64,000 nucleotides of DNA from Argyresthia goedartella (Eukaryota; Arthropoda; Insecta; Lepidoptera; Argyresthiidae): positions 31,557,674 to 31,621,673 of the forward strand of contig OX463808.1 of assembly GCA_949825045.1 (NCBI GenBank), given 5' to 3'. The translations under genes were made by a program, and so were the position numbers. Below the pieces are notes generated by a model, which saw only the letters and a list, made by a program, of their open reading frames with translations, was not told the origin of the DNA and did no database searches. This document shows, piece after piece, positions 1-12,000 of this stretch (position 1 is its first letter; each line of letters begins with the position of its first letter).

Positions 1-171
1 ATCCGTATTTTCGCGAAAACACTGCGGTAGCTTAGGTGAAGGATAAAAGGGGTGGGCGAAACGAAGCCCCCTTTATACTTCGTGTTAGGTTGAACATGCA
101 TGAACAAAAACAAACACTTAAAACTAAGTACTTTTTGATAAAATCTCTAGAATTTTCGCGAAAATACGGAT
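1..171. repeat. MITE-like element with TATTTTCGCGAAAA ends, 'CGGTAGCTTAGGTGAAGG' core
   Basis: Perfect 19-bp inverted repeats (1-19 and 153-171) flank a core seen at least seven more times in the window. The core begins with CTGCGGTAGCTTAGGTGAAGG and continues into a hairpin in which GAAGGATAAA pairs with TTTATACTTC. No transposase is encoded, so a non-autonomous DNA element is inferred. The left inverted repeat touches the window edge, so the true end and any target duplication cannot be seen. Confidence 0.6.
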
Positions 172-244
172 TATCAAATAATCCTACGACAAATATATTA
201 ATAACGCATGAAAATTTACATAACAAGCCTATAGAAAATGTATT

Positions 245-340
245 TACATAGGCAAGCTTATCTCTAACAAGAGATTTATTCCAGCAAACCCAAGATGGAA
301 AGGATAACTTTAATAGCAGTTACAGTTAGTATTTATGTGC
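245..340 (-). repeat. 3' tail fragment of a CR1/Jockey-like LINE
   Basis: The words GCAAGCTTATCTCTAACAAG and GAGATTTATTCCAGCAAACC are the reverse complement of the tail seen on the plus strand at about 46300-46350 after the endonuclease/RT element. A tail-only copy is what 5'-truncated LINE insertion leaves. Confidence 0.5.
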
Positions 341-807
341 AGAAATACAAGTAAGTAACATAAATAAGTGTACTTAATAGTTATTTGCGTATGATAGCTT
401 ACATTTGATCTTAAATATGTCTGGATTTGGGAATTGTTTTGTGATTAGGCTTCTACATAACCAGTAGTATGTCTGTCCATTCATCCATTCGTCCTTTCGG
501 TCCTGGGATGTCCTTCCTATGTCCACAGTTTTACCCTGCACTATACAGCATTGCAGTAAAAGGCTCTGAATGTTCTTTTAGTATATGGACTTTTGCCGGA
601 CTTTCTACTGTCAATAAGAATATTATGAGTCTATTAAAAAGAGATATATCGGGAATTACTCACATCGCCGGCTTATTTTTAATGGATTTGTTTAAAACCC
701 TTTGATGAAATGCAGATTTTAGCTGATATGATATAAAATACCATATTTCAGACTCAGCAAATTCATATCGCACATACATATTTGTGTTCATATTCATTTA
801 TTTGCAG

Positions 808-958
808 GGATCGGATTTTATATCATGGAGTAAATTTTATATTACCAAAGTCTGAAGCGCACAACATTCTTTTGTGCCATTATAACTCCGTTCATGATCC
901 AATGAGAATGAAAAAGTTTCCCAAATATCCTGAGGTTCTCGAGTCGGACATGAATTGA
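808..958 (+). CDS. possible terminal exon, unrecognised
   Basis: A TTGCAG acceptor-like site at 802-807 is followed by an open frame from 809 to a TGA at 956-958, giving 49 residues that begin DRILYHGVNFILPK. I do not recognise a family. There is no start codon and no linked upstream exon, so it could equally be a chance frame in repeat DNA. Listed because base use and the acceptor look gene-like. Confidence 0.18.
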
Positions 959-999
959 AGATTTTAATAAAAAAATATATATACTTTATACTTTATTGA

Positions 1000-1325
1000 G
1001 CAAAATAAAAGATACAGACCCAATAAAATGGAAAACACATGAAAATGAACAAAGGCGAGCTTATCCCCAACAAGAGATTTCTTCTGCAAACCTAGCATGG
1101 ACAGGGTATAGTTAACAACAGTTGACCTATGTGCACAACGTAAAATTATTTTATCTTCACATATATCATAAGCTCTCTTTGATGTGTTCAGGAACCGCAT
1201 GTTGGACCGGCATTGTGGCATTGATCATTGATCAAGTAGTATATCATTATGCTGTAGTAGTAGTATAGGTAACTGTACATAATTTAATGCCCTATGTATC
1301 AGTCACATAACTTTAAAAAGTAAAC
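1000..1325. repeat. composite of LINE tail and MITE fragment
   Basis: At 1045-1110 is a second antisense CR1/Jockey-like tail (GGCGAGCTTATCCCCAACAA). It is followed at about 1145-1230 by sequence shared with 11515-11600 and, inverted, with 56220-56310 (CATATATCATAAGCTCTCTT, GCATTGTGGCATTGATCATT). At least two insertions are therefore abutted here. Confidence 0.5.
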
Positions 1326-1867
1326 TTCGTACCAATATACAAAAAAAAAACATTATATTAAAGTCTAATATGGAAGAGAAAGACAGTATTCTTTTAAGCG
1401 ACTCTTAGAAATATTCAGCGATGAACTTTCTCTGATGACGCTGGGGAGTTTGTTCCAGAGACTGATAGCTCGTAGTCTGAGCCCATGTTACTAAGCGGCC
1501 GTGCTTTGTTGCGGAGTTATAAGCAGTGACCGCGTGTGAGATGAATGCGAATACAGTAATAAAGTAAAGTAAAGTATGGTATCTAGTTATTCGCAGAAAT
1601 GTTAATTTCTGTTCATAGTGTTTCTTACCATTCTTAGTACGTATTATGTTCGTTAGCCTACGGATAATGTCGGGAAAGTAAATTGCAAGCAATTGTTGAC
1701 GGATTAACCCTACCCAGTTGCGACTGTTTTGCATAGATTGTAACGCCCGAGGTCCTATTCTTGAATCTTGCCTGACGTGACTCACGCAATCTGCAAACAA
1801 TATTCTAACAGATCTCTTAGGTTCTTAAGCGTAGAAAGGCATCTTCAAAAGTTATCAACTCACAAAT

Positions 1868-1985
1868 TAATATAGCGTCAGGCCTTTTCCTATAAGGGGT
1901 GGCAGAAGCACAGTTATTTGTACATGTTTAGCCAGATAATAAATAGTTCATTTTACGGGACTAGCCCATCACCGCAGTTTTTGAG
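1868..1985 (-). repeat. SINE body fragment (family 1)
   Basis: Words such as ATAGCGTCAGGCCTTTTCCT and GACTAGCCCATCACCGCAG match the body of the fuller SINE at 52195-52450. The tRNA-like head is missing, so this is a partial copy. Confidence 0.5.
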
Positions 1986-2544
1986 ATGTGATAGTTTCCT
2001 CCAAATTGTTTCCATCAGCGGCGTTAGAACTCCAACCCTACAGTTTTAACTTAGTTATTACTAAAAAAATCTTTGTCCAATACTTGATATTTATTTATAC
2101 ACAATATTGGTTTGGCTTTGAACTTTATTCCAAGTTAGCGGAAATTCTAGGTCTGTGGAGACAGCTATATAAGTTGAAGGACTTTATTGTAGGTCACAGC
2201 GAGTGTCTTCCTTGCCTTAGTACACGTACAACAACAACTTAAGTAGATGAGCGATGGAAAAATGTTAGAGAAGAAAACTTCGATTAACAACTCAAAGATG
2301 TGATCAAACTTTTAATAGGCTCCTTCATGGTATAAAAAGTTCAGATTACTTGCGAAGAATTCCCAATAACTGCGACGTGTGCGTGTTTTCCCAAAACTAT
2401 AAGATTTTGTTCGCTGAAAGGAAATAGGAAATTGGACGCCCACGTCTATTTCTAATCCGAATAACGGAGGTACTTGGTAATTTTATGCCATAGGGTCCGT
2501 CAAGCATTCATTGTTGAAGTCAGGTGCTTACATGCTTACAAAGT

Positions 2545-2612
2545 TGCTGTTTCTGGTTCCCACGATACAGGGTATCCTAGTGTGGGGCCATAAGCAATGT
2601 TTGTGCCTATAT
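2545..2612 (+). repeat. SINE tail fragment (family 2)
   Basis: TTTCTGGTTCCCACGATACA and GTGGGGCCATAAGCAATG are also found in the 3' part of the SINE at 21797-21965 and, inverted, at 7060-7110. Only the tail is present. Confidence 0.4.
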
Positions 2613-2749
2613 GTATTTGTTGTATTATATTGTGTTTTCAAAATATACCACAAATAATAAAAAAAATAAGAAAGACATCTTAATAAGGTCGGCAGTCAGA
2701 TCAGATCAGAGTTTCAGTGTTTCAGCTACCTCATCTGGGACATTTATTT

Positions 2750-3062
2750 TGGGAAATATTAAACTGCCCATCGAAAATACTGATTTGCACAGCAAACATA
2801 CTGATTTTCACAGCAATATACTGATTTTCACAGCAAATATACAGATTTTTACAGCAAATATACTGATTTTCACAGAAAATATCAGGGCAAAATACTCCGG
2901 TAGCTTAGGTGAAGGTTAAATTGGGTGAGCGAAGCGAAGCTCCCTTTATCCTTCATATTAGGTTGAACATGTCAGGACAACAAAAATATTTAAAACATAG
3001 AAGTGTTTTTGGTGATCCTTTTTTGGTGTGAAAATCAGTATTATTGATGTGCGAGTAAATAC
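2750..3062. repeat. MITE with ACTGATTTGCACAGCAAAT ends and an internal minisatellite
   Basis: Left end GGGAAATATTAAACTGCCCA and right end around ATTATTGATGTGCGAG are inverted versions of one terminal repeat, also seen at 3246-3490 and 46598-46758. The left arm holds about five copies of a 21-22 bp unit (ACTGATTTTCACAGCAAATA) between 2779 and 2882. The core CGGTAGCTTAGGTGAAGG follows. It ends within 20 bp of the PDE1 exon acceptor at 3081. Confidence 0.6.
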
Positions 3063-3081
3063 TGGCCATTTATTGTTACAG

Positions 3082-6000
3082 GTGCCGCCGACGATACTGG
3101 AAAACTTCCTCGGTCGGATAGAAGAGGGTTACTGCAAGTTTCACAACCCCTACCACAACAACCTTCATGCAGCAGATGTGGCTCAGACCGTCCACTATAT
3201 GCTTTGCCAGACCGGACTAATGGTAAGGCCATGCTAAAAAAAAGGGAAATATTAAACTGCACATCAAAAATACTGATTTGCACAGCAAATATCAGGGCAA
3301 AATGCTGCGGTAGCTTAGGTGAAGGGTAAAGGGGGTGGAAGCAAAGCCCCTTTATCCTTCCTACATCCCGGTTGAACATTCACGAAAAACAAAAAATAAC
3401 TTGAGTGCACATAAAATAATTAAAACATAAAAAGTATTTTGCTGATCCTTTTTTGCTGTGCAAATCAGTATTTTTCATGTGCGATTAGATACTAGCCCTA
3501 AAAAAATACCTACTACTTTTTATTTTATTTTGTGAAATTTAAGGCTATTTTAAGAAACTTATTTAAATATTTCGGGTAATGGATGTATTGTTTTTTCATT
3601 ATTTTTTAAAATAACACCCCCTCGTGACGTCACTTGCTCACAGTTTTGGAACGGTACTTCAGGTTGGTTGTACATCTAAAAAACTTTGATATCAATATTT
3701 GTTTACTTTCCGCCTGACATCTGAGTTATTGACTGTCAGGAAAAATGTTGATACTTAACAGTATTGCAGAACAGCCAACTTAAAGGCGAATGCAATTTTT
3801 AACAAACTTCGCCTTAGAGGACAAATGAAGTACATTAAGTACATTGCATTACATACAAAGTGGCACTTTGTTGCGTAAGAGCAGAAAATAATAAGGAAAT
3901 CCTCTACTGCACTGTTTTAGTTTTTTTTAAATCGCGCAAAACCCTATTTAAACAATACGTTCGGTTGGCCAACCTGACGGGCGTATGGAGTTACATAGTT
4001 TGTGTGTGAAGTAATGTGTACTAGGCCTGAAAATTATTTCAATACTTTCACAAATACATTCACCTATACTTTCCAGCAGTAGTTGAAAGAAAAAGCAGAT
4101 TATACACCTCACATTAAGTCATTTATATTGGACTCGTGCCAATTAGAGCCCTCGCTAGCGTTCGGGCAGCAAATAAGCACTCGAAGTTATAATGAATTAC
4201 TTTCTGCTTGCCGCAACAATCTACCAATATTGCAAGCTTCAATTTGAAAGGGCTTTGATAGGAAGTTCGAGATGTCAGCCATAGAGAATAGAGCTACAGA
4301 ACAGAAAGCCAATCAGTAAATTAAAATGATTCACCAAGTTAAAAACTTTAAAAAACCAACCCCAAGCTCTATTTCTTCCCCCCTGGTCGTGATGCGAATG
4401 TCGTCAATATACACTTAATGAGGACTTTTCCTCATCAAAACTTTTGCTGAACGGAACCATAAACCAAAACCTCATCTGTTTACATACTTTTGGTTATTTC
4501 TTGATTTTTTCAAAAAGCGCTAATTCAATTTTGATAAAATGTATATGACCACCACCTCTGAAATATGATATAATCAAAACAAGAATTATCAAAATCGATT
4601 GATAATGGACGAAATGATCGCGAAACAAACAAACAAACAAAAAAAAACGCCGTCGAATTGAGAACCTCGTTCTTTTTGAAGTCGGTTAATAAAAAAGCCT
4701 GTATAAAGCATTTCAAAAGTGGCATCAGTACTACATTGAATCTAACTTTCCTTTGAAATTTGAAGATACATTTCAAAGTATCATAAGCTAAACAAGGATG
4801 AATGACAAAATGTTCTTGTAAGATAAGATATCTTCCGGACTGTTCCACCGCAGAAGCGGCTATTCAAGAATAAATAAATAAACCCTTATCAGACTAGCGT
4901 TGAAAATTGCTTTCTGGATTACCAGTTGCCAATCAAGTGGGTAAGTTATCTGATGTACAGTTCAGCATGTAGGTGGAAACGGTAGTTATTTAGAAACTTT
5001 AGACCTTGCTGATTTAATTATCTAGAACTGGAAATAAAAGCGCCGAGTTTAGACTTCGATATGTTGCGGTGATATGGTGGCCCGTCCTTGAGATTAGGTA
5101 CGCAGGTTTCTGTATTCAACTGTTTTTATGCAGCAACTATTTGTATACTATAGATAGAGATGGCGAATTTTCGAGTATAATATAAGGATTTCTTTTTGAC
5201 TACGGACCTCTGAAACTGCGTTATCCAGATCTATGTATGTGTCACCGTCAATCTGTAGAATCCGGTATTATATATAAACCCTAGGCAACATATATAATGC
5301 CTAAAACGTGCAGGTAATCTATGAAATTGTAATGTGGGCAACATTATTATTCATGTATGAAGATAGACGCACTTTGTTTCTCTAGCACTGTACCGAACTC
5401 GCAATCTCTAGCTAGTTTTTTTAACACTGCAATATAGTCACTGATCGATTCACAATCTACTTGCCGTCTTTGTCGAAACTTGTAACGTTCGGCTATTGGC
5501 GATGGCTTCGGTTGCAAATGCTTACGTAAGAGCTCCACTACCGCCGTGAACGTTAAATCTTTGGGTTTTTTGGGACTTGCGAGTGTCGACAAAAGCTCAT
5601 ATGCACTTTCTCCAATAGCGGCGATTAAAATTGGCAATTTCACTTCGTCCTTGACCGCATTCGCGAGAAAATACATTTCCAACCGCTCCACGTAAAATGA
5701 CCAGTTGCCCGTCTGCACGTCAAATTCCGTAATTCTCCCGATCGACATTTTGTACACAGGTTTGTTGACGTTCCCGTCGTCTTTAAATTCACTTTTAATG
5801 ACAGTTTCACGGTTTTCTTCCATAAAATATCCTCGTCAGCCACTAAAGTAACGGAGTCAGTTCTAAACGTTTATTGCTAGAGAAACAAAGTGCGTCTATC
5901 TTCATACATGAATAATAATGTTGCCCACATTACAGAAATATTATTTATTATTACATATTATTTATTACATACTTTGCCTAGGTAATATATATTATGCCCA

Positions 6001-9000
6001 ATGCGCAGCCGGTAATGTATGTAAAGCGTAAAACACTGCGGTAGCATAGATAAAGACTAGAGGGGGCGAGTGCAGCGAAGCCCCCGAATAGTCTTCGAGT
6101 TAGATTGACATATAAGAACAAAAGAAACGTAAATTCTATACCTTGTCGGTCTGGTTTACTATCTGTCGATAGTTGATCAACTAACGCGTTAGCTTGGCAA
6201 TACGTAGTGAAATTAAAATACAAAACAAGCAATTGATAATAAATCTAGTGAGAACAACATGACATTGTCACTGTAATGATCATCTCGTGACGAATTTTTC
6301 GTGAATGATTTATTTTCGTAGTAATGTTTATTTCTTGTGTTTTAAGAAGAAATAATAGTTGGAATGAGACTTACAAGTGATATGTTACTCCGCCGTTCTT
6401 GGAGTTCACAATCCCGCTTCTATTATTGGACTTAAGTATTGCCCAGGTCGGCATTTTTGAAAAACAGCGAAAATGAATTTGTCTCTGCGGTCACCCGGCG
6501 AACACTGAGAATTTTTTATTTCTAGACAATCGGGTCTAGATTTGTTCGCGCGTGCCACGCCCCTCAAGCTATCTCTTGATATCTGTGGGTATTATATTAT
6601 ATGTTGGCCTAGGTATTATATAGAATACCTGCATTATACAGATTGCCGGTAACATATACAAGGCACGACTTCATCAACTTTAAGTCACCATGGCCTAAGA
6701 CGTCCAGAAGAAAATTATTTGAGTGGCAATCCAATAGTTACGACGAGGCACTAGCCAGAAGAAAGAGGAGAATTTCTAGGCGACTGTTTTATTATAATTT
6801 CCAGAATTGGCTGTCCGACCTGGAGATCTTTGCGACGTTGGTAGCAGCTGTGGTCCACGACTTCGAGCACACTGGCACTACGAACAACTTCCACGTCATG
6901 TCTGGTTCTGACACTGCACTGCTATACAACGACCGAGCTGTATTGGAGAACCATCATATTAGCGCTGCATTCAGGTGAGGATTTACTGCGTTGAGACATG
7001 ACCTTAAATTTTGCTTGCGTTCCATTAAACACAATAAACATAAACATACATTTGCATTCAGGCACATATATTATTTATGGCCCAACACTAGGAACCAGAA
7101 ACAGCGACGTCACACATAAACATCCGAGACCTGGGTTTTTTTTTCGCTGCCCCCAGCCGGGGATCGAACCCGGGACCTATCGCATGGTAGGCAGAGCCAC
7201 AGAGGTCGTACTGTGAGCAAGTGAGGCACTTACCAATAGATTAAGCGAAACTTAAAGTCCTTTGTCGTATGGATGTAATGGTATGTGGTTGCTTTGTATA
7301 ACTTTGTAATGGTAAACATAGGTAGGTAACTGCTTTATCTGCACTGACCACGATTTAACTGACAACCTGTAGGCATAATATGTTATTCTGACATCTGGGA
7401 ATTTTCATCAGAATCCCTTTCAAATTGATAATGTGGACGAAATTGGAATGTGGACGAAATGAGAATGTGGACGAAATGAGAATGTGGACGAAATGGGAAT
7501 GTGGACGAAGTGAACCTGGGAATCCTGGAAAGGGACAAATCGAACAATCAAGAGACAGCTCCTTAAAAAAAATCGTTAATTTGAAATGGATTCCCCTAGA
7601 CATTCCAAGATGTCGGGGATTAAATGATAACTGAATAAAGGTTTGAAAACAATTACAAACGGCCAATGGGCCATACTAAAAAAAAACATTTTTTTAATTT
7701 TATTTTGTGAAATTTGAAACTTGAAAACTGAATGACAGTCTTATTATTATTTTTTATATTTTTTTTAAATAACACCCCTCATGACGTCACTTGCTCACAG
7801 TTTTGGAACGGTTGTACTTGAGGCTGGTTGTTTCCGATTATAAAACTATAATATTAATATTTGTTTACGTTCCGACTGACACATGCGTTATCGGCTGACA
7901 GGATACCTGTTGATACCTGACAGTTTTACAGAACAGCCAACTTAACGGCGAAGAGAATTTGAACAAACTACGCCGTAGAAGACTTGCATTATGTTTTTAC
8001 GGATGTTTCAGTAATCCTGTAATATTTTTTGATGGAAATATCGGAATTTAGTTAGAAACACAATTATCTCGTAATGGTTTTCTCAGTTTGTTACCTTTGT
8101 TTTATATATTTAAAGAAAAAAAAACCCAGCTCCACCCGCCCCGCTGCCGCCGATCTGTCATTGACCCGCGCGTTTCTAGCAAGGGTCCAGCGCGATTTGC
8201 GCGCGACTCCCGCGCTGCTTTCGACGTGACTGCTGTGTGAATGATGTGATGCCCTATATTACAAATAGTGGTGGCCATAACGGCTATATTTTGATAACAT
8301 GCTACATGGAATATGCTGTATTTTTATAGCTTGCTATTTTAGACGCTATGTTTAACGAACGCGTTGAAGGCGAAGGCGTTGTAAATGTGTTAACGTTAGC
8401 GAGCGCAATTTTACAATCTGGCGCTAGATTAATAGTCTGCTAAATAATTATAACATTAAATTAGATTGCTATTATATATATTGCTATAAATTTCCTTCAT
8501 ACTTTGTTTGAAAATGTTTTGTGCGTGTTTTGCGAATTGTGAAAACACATAATCGGTCACTGTACTATTTATTTACTGTAACTCTCTAAAACACATCGTT
8601 CGATCATCACACAAATATTTACATTTATACAAAGATTACACGAGCCTCAAGAGAAAGCGCGCGAAATCGCGAGACTTCCAGCGCGGTTGCGAGCTACCGG
8701 TCGACTAATGAATCATGCGCTATGCTATTTTTAACGTTATGCCATAAAGTCCGCAGGCGCTAGTATTAGCGCGCCTGGCGACGTTCCGTTGCGTTATAAC
8801 ATAGCTCTATCTGATTCGACTTATAGCACACGCTGTTCGTTACAAGTAAATAGCGTTCTATTTTTAACGGCTATACGTTATATTAAGCACCACTAATTAC
8901 AAATTCGTTGACGCCGCCGTGGGCCCGCCGCGCGCTCGCCCCGCGTTTGGTGTGGCAAAGGCTTAAGTATAACTTTTTTTGCCGGCACCTTACCATCGCA

Positions 9001-12000
9001 TATCGCAACTTCACTGCCATACAAACATAACAATGCCTCACTGTCACTAGACGTCGCGTATTTCCGTCTTCCAACCACAAAATAGCACGCCTACGCCTAC
9101 CCAAAATCAAGGGTGATTTTGGGTTCTCAGGCGGAAAAATTATATTCGTAACTTATTTCAAAAGGCTTTTTTACGAACCTCGCTACGTCCCTCGCCTTCG
9201 GCTAAGTTTCTCAGTTCGTAATATAAGTCTTTGGGAACTCGTACGAAATGTACTATTTATTCCCTTACGATTGTTTTTGTTACTTTGTTACATTTGTACA
9301 AACTTAATACATACAAGTTGAAGATTATGAATTCATTACATTGTTTTTCTTGGTTACCATAGTTAATTAGTACAGTAGGTATCCTATTAAGGGATAGGTG
9401 GAAATTCGTTGGAATGTTTGTAAGAAATATCTTATAAAAGGTTTATTCTCCGAGTAGCCGCCTTAAATCCTACCTTCTCTACCGTTGCTGAACGAAACAG
9501 TGCCAAGGATTACAGCTCCGGGAAGCAAATTAAGTACATGAATTAATTATGAATACCATATTATGAATGCGGAAGAGATGGGATGAGAAAATTTCGCAGG
9601 AAAATTTGCAACTAGAGGTTTGTCGGGAATTAATAAAGGCATATATGCAGATAAGCACGCATCTAATGAACGGAGTTTGATAAGTTAGGTTGTTATGTAG
9701 ACAGGTTAGGTAAGAATAGGAATAATGCATTTGAAAAAAAACCTGACATTATTATAATGACGCGTCATTATAATAATGTCAGGATTGAAGACTTCTTCCT
9801 ATGTGAGAAGCTACTCATACAGTGGAATACCTTTCGCCCTGGTGGTCCTTATTTTCAATTCAACCCTGTACTTTATTAAGCACCCCATAGAAATTGTTGT
9901 TGAACGTAAAAAAAACCACGGTCACGAGTTGAGACATGAAGAAAATTGTGCAGCAAGCTTGGCCCGATTTACATTTTGATCAAATAACCCAACAAGAGCC
10001 ACGTCCAAGATAAGCTCTACAACACCATTGAGCTACGAACTTGTGATACTTGAAATAAAGGCCAAAGGTTGCTTAGATTGAACGCAACGGTACCTATAGT
10101 GTCTGACGACGAAGGAGTTTCTTGAGTGATGCTAAATCTATGTGTCTGACGTGACATTTTGCTGTTGAAAACATTTATCGCAGGATGGACTCTGGGGAAA
10201 TAGTGGGGTATGTTTTTTTAAAGTTATGCTGATCCGCTTTGTAAGTTTCTTGGTATTTCTTTATGCTGTTATGTGCTGTGTTAGTAAACAGTAAACATTC
10301 CAAAACAGTAAACAGCCAACTCGCATACTTAACAAAGAATTTCACGAAGTTCAGGAAAAATCGCTGGGTTCGAAGCTTTATATTGACAGCACAAAGGGAT
10401 TCTCCAAACGTAAACGATTTCTACGGTCTTTTAAGGCAAGGAAGAATAATACGATAGGATAGATAAATATAAATATAATACCCTCCTGCAGCCAGTGTCT
10501 TTTTTATTTATTTATTATACTACTCTAGAAATGCCCAGCGTTAGAAACTCTTAAGTTTCTGGGTTCAACGCCCACTCTCCAACTAAAAACAAATACATTT
10601 GACGCCTTTTCAAATTTGAACTTCGCTTTTCGATGACGTTTGCCATATGGTAAAAAAAAATGCCACAAGACGAGGTGAGTTAAATCCTTCTTTATCAAGT
10701 TAATCGTTAATCTTATTATTCTTAGAAAATCACGTCTATTATGAATAGGAATAGTTGAATCTACAATTAGCTCATTGGTTTGACGAATTATTTTTTTACA
10801 GCTATACGACAAAAATTGCATTGGGCGTTAACACTATTTGTTAGTTCGATATTTTGTACCCTGTAAGTAACAAGGATTGTTGTCGTGACGTTAGATATTT
10901 TTTCAGTTTTGCTAGATAACGATTGTGAAGAATATGTCTATAATTCATATGTATCGTAGATTTCATTCTCAGCGACGAAGTTATAACATGTGTGTACTTT
11001 ATAACGTCTTATTGTCCTTTGAAAAATAAATTAATTCAATACATGTAATGCACGCCCAGTGTCATTTTAAAATAACCGATTTTCTCTCGAGAACATGTCC
11101 GTTTACAGTATAGTATATCCAAAAAAAAATATTAAAAAATCTGTAATTACATTTGTGCACAAAAATAAGTAAATACTTGGCACAGGGTTCTTTTGTCATT
11201 TACAATGGATAGAAAGAAGAAATACAGGAAGTCCATTAATTACGTGGGACTTTTTTGTCCATTTTTTAAAAGGTTTGATACCAAAAACCTTTCTTAAAAC
11301 CAGAGGATTTTTTCTAGCACTTCAAAGGTGTACGAATCAAGTCTCAAGTCACATATGCCTAGAGCAAATTTTATTATAGTAGTTTATGTGACTGCTACAT
11401 AATGGAGGGCATTAATACTCGAGAGTGGGTTTATGAAACGAGCCGAAGGCGAGTTTCATAGTAATATCACTCAAGAGTTTTAATGCTTAATTATGTACAG
11501 TTACATACACTAGTTTATCTACACACATATCATAAGCTCTCTTTGATGTGTTCAAGAACCGCATGTTTGACCGGCATTGTGGCATTGATCATTGCTCTTG
11601 TTTAGCTTGTTCTGTAGTAACAACTTCACAGACAAACTAGGGGCGGCACGCAGGCGGGCGTCGGCGTTTGAAATTTGAATATCATAATATGTATAAAAAT
11701 TACACATTATGGTCAAAATGTACAAATTTTCAGAAAAGAAATGAGTTTTCACAAAATAGTTTTACATTATGCTGGTCTTAACGTGCGGTATTTAGACGCA
11801 GTAAAGAGGGTTTATGATACGTGTGTAGATAAAATTGCTTAAATAGTAAATAATTAGAAATTATTGGAAAATGAATAAATTTTTGTTTATAATGGCAATT
11901 ATTCCTAATTAAGTGTAAAACGATAAAATTCGGTGTTTTTTGGTCAAAAGCAATAAAACATCGATAAAAACGAAACGATAAGACTTAGGCAACACAAGAT

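Noticed and set aside
1405..1800. 131-codon frame on the minus strand as a gene
   Set aside because: No domain, no hydrophobic or repeat pattern, and no splice context; sits between repeat fragments.
6643..6804. Upstream extension of the PDE1 exon at 6805 (frame open from 6643)
   Set aside because: The AG at 6803-6804 follows a pyrimidine-containing tract and the protein alignment starts at NWLSDLEIF; upstream residues do not resemble PDE1.
7140..7216. tRNA gene suggested by GGTTCGATCCC
   Set aside because: Only the B-box part looks like a tRNA; the A-box half does not fold and the unit recurs with the same tail at 21797.
8883..9110. Basic Arg-rich minus-strand frame as a peptide gene
   Set aside because: Arises from a GC-rich repeat-like stretch, overlaps another frame, and has no start context or family.
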